From the NCBI GenBank assembly GCA_037447655.1, contig JBBHKE010003144.1, positions 1-64,000 on the forward strand: DNA of 64,000 bases. Reading direction: 5' to 3'. The stretch's first letter is position 1. Each line of letters begins with the position of its first letter. The translations under genes and the position numbers were made by a program. This DNA comes from Zygnema cylindricum (Eukaryota; Streptophyta; Zygnematophyceae; Zygnematales; Zygnemataceae). Shown here piece after piece: positions 55,428 through 64,000 of this stretch. The notes under the pieces are model-generated. The model did no database searches. It saw only the letters and a list, made by a program, of their open reading frames with translations, and was not told the DNA's origin.

Positions 55428-56160
55428 ATCAAAACATAGGCGTAGGCAAATGATTTAGACATCTCAGACTACAACAACGAAGTAGCCAAACATCTCATCC
55501 TCATGCATCTCACTCAAGGAGTAGCTACTCCCCATCTAAGGGTAATTAAGACGCCAAAAATCTGGGAAGCACTTGTTAATGTATACAAAAGCAGTACAAT
55601 CTAAGTGCAACATCTTGAAAATAAAAGGATTAATTCTTATACTTGCAAAGGGGGAAAACTGTTGGATTTATGTAATGTCTATGCGAAACTCTTTATAGAA
55701 TTTGAGAGTGTCGAAAGACAATTGACGAAAAAGAAAAAACGAACTATGTTCATAAAATTACCAGATGAGTAGAAAAACATATTGAATTGAGGACAAGAGC
55801 TGCGTGATCACAAGCGGATTTGGAACTCGGTATTAGGGATGAACCTTGTTCGTGAAATTCTCATGGAGAGTCGGAAAAGAAGGAAGATTTCTTAGGCATT
55901 GGCTGCCAAACTTTTGAGGAGGAACATGGACTCTAATAAACCTTACAAGAATTTTGAAGGAGGAGATCGTGGTAATCAATGGGAGGGATTGGCAAGGGGT
56001 CCTCGAAAGGGATTGTGTCATTTTTGTAAGAAGCCCAGACACTACATGGCTGATTGCATGCGAAACAAAGAGGGTCTCAAAGCCAAATTTCAGGTGGAAA
56101 GAAAAAGACACTCGTGGCAACACAAGTGCAAGAGGTCAATGTAAAGAGTAAACTGCGGTT
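55428..56160 (+). pseudogene. Old Copia gag, 3' half, after the young insertion
   Basis: Continues 48535-48814. Pieces include DYNNEVAKHLILMHLTQGVA, IWEALVNVYKSSTI, KGGKLLDLCNVYAKLFIEFE, then the frame 55899-56144 with GPRKGLCHFCKKPRHYMADC, an intact CCHC zinc knuckle. Stops occur along the way. No protease or later domain was recognised after about 56280. Confidence 0.8.
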
Positions 56161-56280
56161 GTTCCCTACAACCAAAGTTTTGGAGATCTCCCAAAGCTTA
56201 TTAGCTCCACCAGCTCCACTTGTTGGTGAGGTATGTCACAATGGGAACAGTCAATGCCTCCGATCAACAAAGAGAGCTTG

Positions 56281-57884
56281 AACAAGACAAAACCAAATAC
56301 TTAATTTAGTGTAGCATATTCTTGGCCGAAAATTGGCCAAAGAGACAATATTGTCAACTACCAAGCAATAAATGTTATCTGCTTCCAAGCATACCGTAAG
56401 TTAAGATGCAAAGCTAGTGATATATATACATATATATATATATTTTTCTTTTTCAAAACAAACAATTACAACTTGGCAAAAATATATACCACTTGGCAAA
56501 CAAGTCCCAATTGAAGGAACTATAATTAAATTTTATTATCACAAAGAAAAAGTGCCAATTTAAAATCGCAGAAAATGGAGAAAATCTGACAATTTTAAAT
56601 TGCAGAAAATAGAGCGAAACTCACAATGTCAAATTTGAGAAAATAGAACAAACTAACAATTTCAAGAGCACAGAAATAGTAAGTCAAAAAATAGCCACTA
56701 GGCTCCTTGGTCAGTTTATGTTCCTTAGATCAAACCTAAATGTCAAAGCACATAAACTGAAAATCCAGCAAATCACAAGCAAATCTGAGATAACCAAATT
56801 TAAAACCACACAAAAAAAAAGGAAAGTGAACCCTAACCTCACAATCACCACACAAACCACAAAAGCAAACCTTAATTGCCTAATCGCAAGCCAAGGTTAA
56901 ACATTAGCTTGAAAAGGACAGCTATAGCAGCAGTCCACATGATAGGACATGAGGGAAAGTGAAGGTAAATCGGTCAGGCTTAGGCTTGAGCCATGTAGAT
57001 TAAAGTGCAAGGCGGATTCAGAAAAAAGGGTAAGTAAGTGCTAGGCGACATAACACTTAATGGCAAGAAAATAGCCACAGAAACTATATTGCCAATTTCT
57101 TAGGAAAGTGATGAAAACAAAGGTCAAATCTTCCAAATAGATTTCATGTGCCTTTAAAACTGTGAGCACAAAATACGTCTAAAGTTGACTAAGTATCCAA
57201 CCTACAGTTGAGCACCTAGCTTCACTTGTATACAAGAGATATATACAGCTATCGTTGTCTAGTTTGGATTTTGGCCAATAGGAGACCCAAATCTCGTGCC
57301 TTGGGTTACAAAATCTACAAACTACATATGAAACCCTTCCTACATGTGAATGCGTCAAAGCTCCAAGGGTTCATGAATTACATGAACCGATCGGCGTCCT
57401 CGTGTGCAGTCTGAATCTAGATCATCATTTTTTCTAGAACCTTTGTAGCCGTGGGTTCGCGTTCGAGTCAACCGTAGTCCTTGTAAACTTTGCCGTTGAC
57501 ATTTTGGATCACCAATCGTCCGGACGGCAACCCAAATTGGTTCTCAAGATTCCCGACGCCGGTCGAATATGCGTACGGACTCCAATCCGTCCGTGGGTTT
57601 TCGGACGCCTAACGAATATTTGTACAGACGTATCACCACCGAAACATAGCAAAGTTAAAATTAGCGTGGCGTTTGTCTTAAAACAATTTTTACATGAAGT
57701 TAATTGTGGTTGACGCAATGCGGCATGATAACTCCCATACTAAGGAAAATTGAGCAACCAATGGGTTAGATTTATATGACATCTAGGGTATGACATGTAA
57801 AATACCAGGGAAAACTAAGCCGGCCAAAGTGTTAGACTCTTGTAAAATCCGGGGTATTATGATAGGAACTACAACAAATCAAAG
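56281..57884. other. No gene recognised
   Basis: AT-rich DNA with a (TATA)n run near 56418-56442. Overlapping frames on both strands at 57504-57718 have no recognisable similarity. Confidence 0.4.
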
Positions 57885-58360
57885 TGTAAGATAGTAGCGC
57901 AACATCCAAAAAAAAAAATCACACGAGAGAGGACAGTCCATAAAAGCCAATATATTCCATGGACATTTTCCCCCATAATAAGTGTGTTTTTTCCTCCCAC
58001 TAACCAGCACTATATACATTATATAGTATACACCAAATGTCACATCACTACTTCAAACTATAAACCAATACCAAATTATATTGCGTACAAAAATCCCACC
58101 AAAACAAACAAATCAACACAAAACTACGTGGTACTAATGTACTATCGAAAGTACACTCAAAAACAAAAAACGACAAAACTTAACACACCAAGCAATATCT
58201 ATACATGGTCGTCGCGAAACCGAATCTACGCAAGACCAGGTATCAGCGAAATAACTATGAGACATAATAGGAAAACACCATGACCACACGTGTAACAAAA
58301 AGACAAACTACTCGGTCGCGTGACAGACCGCGACGATTGATTACAATTTTGATTCTAACA
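57885..58360 (-). repeat. LTR of a third Copia, related to the LARD-like LTR
   Basis: On the - strand starts TGTTAGAATCAAAATTG at 58360 and follows the LARD-like LTR from about 13410 onward (GTCGCG...GACCGAGTAGTTTGTC, GCGTAGATTCGGTTTCGCG). Left limit approximate. A polypurine tract on - (GAGAGGGGGGT, 58361-58371) precedes it, as expected for a 3' LTR. Confidence 0.75.
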
Positions 58361-58384
58361 ACCCCCCTCTCAAAACTGTAATCA

Positions 58385-59045
58385 ATACACCAAGCATAAT
58401 TAAGGTCTTCCTCTCAAAAGTAATTCATGAGCCGCAACATATTCGCGGCATCCTCCAACATCAAAACGTATAAAAATTCAATCTCTTTCCCAGTGACCAA
58501 ATTGTGTACGAAATACCACTGAATCTTGATATTTTTTGTCTTTTTGTGAAAGACATGATTCTTGACCAACGCCATCAAACTCACTCTTTCAAAAAAGATT
58601 TTCATCGAGCTAATAGAAAATTCAATTTCCCAAGAATTTTTTTGATCCAAATTGACGCCTTAGATGTATGACACGCGGCCATATACTCTCTTTCGATTGA
58701 ACTCAATGCGACAGTCGGTTGAAGAAGTGAAATCCAAGAAATTGCCCCGCCGCTAAAAATAAATGCATAACCGGACAGTGACTTTTGTGTATCAAAGTTT
58801 CCGCCCAGTCTGCATCGCAATATCTCACACAATCTAAAGACTCATGTCAAAATTGAAACATTAATCCAATCTTAGTTATACCTGCAAGGTAACGAAAGAT
58901 TCTTTTCACGGCCTCCCAATGAATCTTCTCAAGAGCATGAGAAAAACGGCTCACGACAAATACTGCGGCTAAAATATCCGGTCACATGGCCATACTTAAA
59001 TACATCAAATTTCCAACGGCCTCACGATAGGTGTTGTTCTACAAC
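58385..59045 (-). pseudogene. Copia RT/RNase H remnant, - strand
   Basis: Reading downwards from 59045: a broken RT/RNase H connection (YREAVGNLMYL-like, then HWEAVKRIFRYLAG), then frame 58832-58602 with KSLSGYAFIFSGGAISW and ALSSIEREYMAACHTSK, then HVFHKKTKNIKIQWYFVHN (58650-58414). The domain end lies near the polypurine tract. Everything 5' of this is missing, so it is a truncated 3' part. Confidence 0.8.
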
Positions 59046-59640
59046 CAACGTTGCAGGCGGAGAACCAGCAGTAGTAGTGGAAGTAGACATTAAAAACAGC
59101 AGAAACTATCAAAGTACCTACTCAACAGCCAGCTTTGAACTGACACAAAATATGACTCAGAGATCCAAAATGCTTCAAATTTGCAACAATGATACAAAAA
59201 ACAGTAAACTGACGTTTTCCAAAATTGTAGCCAAATTTACAAAGTAAACCATAAGATATGATGTCTCGAAGTTTCCCAAAAACTATCCTTAGAAAATAAT
59301 ATTCCCCAAACTGTATGATATAAAATTTACTAAGTCCCAAAATTTATACTCACAGTGAGTATCTACTGGTCATACTAATTCGGGTGACCGTACTACGGAA
59401 ACTATCCTGACTAACGACAAAGTATCCAGCCTGTACATTACTGTACTTAGAGTACCTTCAAAAACTAATTATTATTATCTAATAAACAAATTAATGAAAC
59501 ACTACTTTGAAATACACTAAACTACAAAATACTGTTTTTCAAATATTTTTAGATGTCGAACCGTACAAAAATGTTCCAGATGCTTAGTCACCATAGTCGC
59601 TAAAATCCAGCAGACTATCGTAGTGTAGTACGAAACATCT
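59046..59640. other. No gene recognised
   Basis: AT-rich DNA between two Copia remnants. Confidence 0.4.
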
Positions 59641-60085
59641 GAGTGCTTTGTCACTTGTGGTCCCGCGTGAATCACGCCTCCTCACTTGTGGTCCCACGTG
59701 AATCGGGTCCGTTAACGCCTCTCAAAATCAATGATCATACATCGTATCGTACAAATCATTTCCAAAATACCCAGACGTTTCAATTTAACGATCATAGAAA
59801 TGTTCCGTACCATATTACTCCAAGATACCCGTATGTCTCCAAAAATCTCCGTACCATATATTTTCCGTGGTATCCGGATCAGATTCCGTCTGTCTGATCC
59901 GGCGATTCCAAATGTCTGCTCCGTGACGCGTGTCGTCGCCACTCTATAAAACTTGCAGAGGTCAAAACACTCTAATGTACTTTTTCTACTTTAACACTAA
60001 TAAAGGTAAGTATTACTACTTAGAAAATATTCTAAGTCTTTTTGGTCTACTCTATTTCCTGAACTAAAGATCTCACATTTCAACA
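59640..60085 (-). repeat. 3' LTR of the right-edge Copia (left limit approximate)
   Basis: On the - strand the LTR starts TGTTGAAATGTGAGATC at 60085, preceded by the polypurine tract GACGGGAGTG. The outer end was not determined; a duplicated CACTTGTGGTCCC-CGTGAATC motif at 59651 and 59683 lies near the probable limit. Confidence 0.55.
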
Positions 60086-60239
60086 CTCCCGTCAATCTTT
60101 AGACTCAGTTACTCACTTAGTCAATAGCTTCTCTGCAAAACTACAACTTAGGAGCAAGAAGGGCTTTTGTTAACATGTCCGCCACCATCTTTTCATCTGG
60201 TAAATAACATAACTTAATGACTTTTGCAAGTACTTTTTC

Positions 60240-60728
60240 CCTAACAAAGTGAAGTCTAACATCTATATGTTTGCTTTTGAAATGATGGTTGGGGTTAGAG
60301 GAAATGGCAATGGCCGCCTGGTTCTCACACCAGATAGGCTGAGAACCTGTTTACATGTACCCAAGTTCTTGTAGAATAGACTTGACCCATAAGAGCTCCT
60401 TGAGGGCCAAAGCTGCTGCCATATATTTAGACTCCATTGTGGATTGAGTTTTAACCTTTTGTAATTTGCTACTCAAGCAGCAAGTTCCATCTCCAATCTT
60501 AAGTACAAAACCAGTTTTAGATTTCCGGCTTGACATTTCCCCATAGCTGGCATCGCTCCACGTCTGTATTTTAACCTCTCCTCCTCCGAGGACAAGCTTG
60601 AGATTTCGAGTTCCTGCAAGATATCTCAACACCCTTTTCGCTGCTTCCCAATCTGCCCTTTTAGGATTCCGCAAACTTCTACTCAAGACTCCCACAGCTG
60701 CTGCAATGTTGGGTCTCGTACAATTCAT
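60240..60728 (-). pseudogene. Copia RNase H, right-edge element
   Basis: Frame 60728-60351 reads CTRPNIAAAVGVLSRSLR, IQTWSDASYGE, FVLKIGDGTCCLSSKLQ and STMESKYMAAALALKELLWV. The C-terminal part continues to about 60240 in other frames. Confidence 0.85.
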
Positions 60729-61760
60729 AAAATATAAAAAAAAATTGACTACCTATCTATATGGCTTTGAAGCCATAAACTCTTCCTCCTCGTCTGTAGA
60801 CTCCCACCAACCATTATGCTTGAATCTGTATCAATTCCTTCCAATTTTTGCCTGAATTCCATACGAGTTACGGATCCTTTTACATCTTTTATTTCAAATC
60901 TTTCTATCATGTTACCTATTGCTTCTTTCTAAGTCATCAGAGTCAGCCTCTTGTTTCTGTCTCTTTTTACTTGTATTCCTAAGATGTATTTGGACTCATT
61001 GAGGTCCTTCATTCGAACCTAGACCTTAAAGCCGCTTTAATGCGATTTATTTTATCCATTGACTTACTTATTAATAATAGATCATCCACATACACAACAA
61101 TGTAAATTACTCCATCCTCTCCTTGTAGAACATATACAATATGATCTGAGCTAATTCTCTTAAAACCTAGCCCGGTCAAAACTCATCTAGCTTCAGATTC
61201 CACTGAAGCGGGGCTTGTTTTAGCCCATACGAAAATTTTATCAATTTACACACTAATTCTTCCTTTCCCTTTTTAACATACATTTCATGTTGTTTCATAT
61301 AAATGGTTTATTCTAACTCTCCATAGAAGAAAGCAGTTTTAACATCCATTTGATGTATTTCCATATTCTCTATAGCTGTTAGACTTAGCAAAATTTTGAC
61401 AGTGGGAAATCTGACAACTGGGGAGAAGGTTTCCTCAAAGTCATTACTTTCTTTCTGAATATATCACTTGGCCATTAGTCTGGCCTTGTACCTTTCGATG
61501 GTGTTGTTCGGGTTCAGCTTCACCTTAAATACCCATTTGCTGTTGATGGTTTTCATGCCCGGAAGAAAATCCACCTACTCCCATGTCTGTGCCTCAATAA
61601 TGGACTTTATTTCATCCTTTGCCGCCTCGATCCACTGATTTCTCTCAGGTGATGAGAAGGTATCCTGGATCGTTAGAGGCTCCTCTGTAGCTGCAAAAAA
61701 AACAAAGTGAGAGCTTGCTTGCAGACGGCTGCTAGATCTCTTTCCCCTCGGAAATTTTGA
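60729..61760 (-). pseudogene. Copia reverse transcriptase, right-edge element
   Basis: Translated pieces: NSKWVFKVKLNPNNTIERYK (about 61550-61490), FSPVVRFPTVKILLSL, IHQMDVKTAFFYGELE and LIKFSYGLKQAPLQWNLKLD. A YVDD-equivalent lies near 61100-61080. Stops interrupt it. Confidence 0.8.
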
Positions 61761-61999
61761 GGCTGAGATTGTCAGAAACCTCTCTGTTTAGTTTGAACCG
61801 TAACTTGATCTGGTACAGAATGTGTAGTAGCTCCTTCCACTTGAGGTGTAGCTTGTGGTGAAGTATCCTTTATAGGCACTTGAGGAAATGAGGGAAGAGG
61901 TGTCCCACTTGCCGATATAAAGTAGACTCGCTGAGTATGGTGAAAAAGGACATATTCTTGCTTTTCCTTTGCCGGTTGATTTGGCACTTTAAAAAGGTC

Positions 62000-62700
62000 A
62001 ACCCAATCTTATACATCTTTAAGATGGATATTTCTAGAAACAATAAGTTTTTTTTTCTCAAGTAAAAAAACTCTATATCCTTTTGCATTATCATCATACC
62101 TTATGAAAATCCGAGGTAAGACTTTAGGCTTCATTTTCCATCTATCTTGTGAAGTATCTAAAATAAAACACTTGTTACCAAAGATCTTTAAGTGACTAAC
62201 ATCAGGTTTTTCCCTTGTCTAAAGCTCATAAGGTGTAGTGCTAATAGACCTAGAAGCATTCTATTTATAATATAAACAGCAAAGTTAAGTGCTTCAGCAT
62301 AGAATTTCAAATCCAGCCTTTTATCTGCAAGCATGGACCGAGCACTCTTTGTCATTGTCTTATTTAATCTTTAAAAAACACCATTTTATTCCGGTGTGTA
62401 TCGAACATTAAGATTGTTATTGATACCTTCCTGAAGGAGAAATTCTCCGCTCACGCTTTGTAGTGTTTGAAGTGAGTAAACACTCCACTCTTATGTTGCA
62501 TGAAGTAAACTTTGGTGTACCTCAAGAAGTCATCTGTGAATGTGACCATATAGTGGACGCCTCCAGCCGAAGCCACTTGTGAAGGACCGAGAACATCAAT
62601 GTGTATTAGTTGGATCTTGCCTATTGAACAATCATCACATGATTTTATAGGATGAGATGTGAGAGAAACTCCATCAAATTTTCCCAAACTCACCATTTTC
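62000..62700 (-). pseudogene. Copia integrase, right-edge element
   Basis: Frame 62696-62451 has the linker after pre-integrase, then HIDVLGPSQVASAGGVHYM and TFTDDFLRYTKVYFM (catalytic Asp residues). Further down, RSMLADKRLDLKFYAEALNF (about 62340-62280). Confidence 0.82.
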
Positions 62701-63143
62701 TATAGATTATCATAATTCATGAGTCCTAATCTCTTATGCCACAACTCATTATCAGATTCGACACTGGAGTAGAGTACATCATTTTCCTTAAATTTAGCCA
62801 TGTCCATCTGGTACATTTTGCTAGCATCTCTAGTTCCTGTAACTGCAACTTTCCTTTTCTTGCTAACAACCTGTCTCCCTCCTTTTAGAACAACTTCAAA
62901 GCCTTTGCTCTCCACTAATGATGTAAAAAAAAGATTTTTCTTAAAATCTTGAACATACAAAATATTGTGAAGGGTTCTCTCTACCGACTTTACCCCCACA
63001 TCTACCATCAATGATACATCACCTTGAGCTGAGGTTTGAACACTCATGCTGCAAGCATAGTAGATACTCTTTGGATATGTTTGCTGCAGATTCGTAAAAG
63101 CCGCCTTGTTCCAACACATGTCGGCAGACGCTCCACTGTCCAT
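62700..63143 (-). pseudogene. Copia protease and pre-integrase, right-edge element
   Basis: MDSGASADMCWNKAAF gives the aspartic protease motif DSGA near the start of this frame. Then VQDFKKNLFFTSLVESKGFE and the pre-integrase ending ELWHKRLGLMNYDNL. This is the best-preserved domain of the element. Confidence 0.85.
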
Positions 63144-63168
63144 GATCCATCCTGCATCCTCTGACCCT

Positions 63169-64000
63169 CTATGGCAGCCGCCATAGCAAAAAAATCCGCC
63201 TCCTCTTGCGCATAAAAGCTGAGCTACTCATCTGTATCAATTGCAGAAGCTGAAAAAAGAGCATTTCCACGGTAAGGATTTCCTCAAAAACCTTTTTGAT
63301 ACTAGCTCTGTTGCCAACCTGGCCAGTATAAACCTGTCTCATTAGCCTTTTTAAGCTAAGGACAGTACCTGTATCCATGACCCTTCTCATAACAATAAAA
63401 GCAAGTGGTAGAAGATGGCCTATTTTGCCTCTGATTAAACTGATTTTGATCTTGGTTAAATTGACTCTTGTTCTGATTAACATGATTTCTTTTGTCAAAG
63501 TATGCTGCAAAGGCTTCAACCTTACCTTCTCCTTCAAGTAATTTAGTATTAGTCTCTTCCTCTAATATAAGATTATACGCTTACTGAAATGACCAGCTAG
63601 TTTTATCATGACTCTTTAATTGAACAGACACACCCTTCATGCTACTAGGGAGACCTCTAATAAGCAGAGCTGCCAGTTGAAACTCACAAAATGACCCCCA
63701 AGCAGAAGAGTGAGCATCAATGAGCGCACGAAAATTGTCACTATACTCAACCATAGTTCCCCCCGTGTATTTGTATCCTCAAATTTTTCCAGCCACCAAA
63801 AGCTCCTCGTGAACATTCGCTTTCTCAAAAGCGGATTTGAGGGATGTCCAAATCTCCCTCGCCTTCTTCATTTTCATTCGTGACATGACCAAATTTTCTG
63901 AAATACAAAGAATTAGATTGTTCCTTGCCATTAATTTCATTTTCGCCCAAGTTGGATCTGTTTCATCAAGGGAGCCATCCAAGACCCCCAATAAGTCAGC
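63169..64000 (-). pseudogene. Copia gag with zinc knuckle, right-edge element (incomplete)
   Basis: Frames 63991-63779 and 63828-63637 read ETDPTWAKMKLMARNNLILC, REIWTSLKSAFEKANVHEEL and, after shifts, a CCHC knuckle CFYCYEKGHGYRYC near 63410-63370. Cut by the window edge. Confidence 0.8.

Larger units (their letters stand above)
60086..64000 (-). mobile_element. Copia retrotransposon interior, - strand, running off the right edge
   Basis: Interior of a fourth Copia, distinct from the 48.8-55.4 kb family. Domains from right to left: gag, zinc knuckle, protease, pre-integrase, integrase, RT, RNase H, polypurine tract. Numerous stops and shifts. The 5' LTR and primer site lie outside the window. 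Confidence 0.88.

Noticed and set aside
57504-57718. Overlapping 69-codon frames on opposite strands
   Set aside because: No similarity recognised and each is the shadow of the other; no splice or promoter evidence.

Overview
This window looks like intergenic and intronic DNA of a land plant. The evidence is a plant-type subtilisin-like protease locus (I9 prodomain, S8 catalytic domain, PA insert, C-terminal fibronectin-III-like domain), one exon of a plant-like Rho GDP-dissociation inhibitor, Ty1/copia and hAT transposons of plant type, and primer-binding sites that match a plant-type initiator tRNA-Met as I remember it. I cannot name the species. I found no intact protein-coding gene: the window is a gene-poor, transposon-rich tract with broken genes, large simple repeats and nested insertions.

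Layout. 1-5,400: GA repeat, a non-autonomous hAT element with exact 8-bp target duplications, inverted-repeat MITE-like DNA, and two solo LTRs with exact 5-bp target duplications (3127-4225 and 4830-5397). 5,400-7,110: a short exon-like piece, an AT-rich degenerate array between long direct repeats, and a RhoGDI-like exon. 7,200-10,240: three blocks of GAT/ATC trinucleotide repeat (the largest about 1 kb) and a four-unit tandem repeat of about 150 bp. 10,680-12,430: a second copy of the MITE-like repeat and a GC-rich island. 12,898-17,128: a non-autonomous LTR retrotransposon (LARD-like) without gag-pol. 17,408-20,720: a hAT transposase remnant, then hAT-like MITEs inserted into each other, then another MITE.

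21,111-30,686 holds a multi-exon subtilase on the + strand with well-preserved splice sites. It has a one-base deletion in the FSSRGPN motif, an in-frame stop just after the PHVAG motif, and has lost the segment that should carry the catalytic serine. About 1 kb beyond its end begins an inverted (- strand) copy of the 5' part of the same gene (exon 2 about 32,074-31,991; exon 1 split at 39,122 and 33,625). A degenerate Copia element (33,629-38,924) sits in its exon 1.

39,216-64,000 is almost entirely Copia and hAT material: a + strand Copia (39,216-45,352) with an internally inverted RNase H segment; a nearly complete but inactivated hAT/DUF659 transposase (about 45,370-47,066); an old + strand Copia gag split by a younger full-length - strand Copia (48,815-55,427, target duplication ATCAA); a third Copia remnant whose LTR resembles the LARD LTR (57,885-59,045); and a fourth Copia on the - strand running off the right edge. 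The related Copia copies at 39.2-45.4 kb and 48.8-55.4 kb have their gag start in or next to the LTR end, and a primer site complementary to the anticodon arm, not the 3' end, of initiator tRNA-Met. This is the half-tRNA priming arrangement known from Drosophila copia and yeast Ty5, and it is the observation I rate most worth following up.
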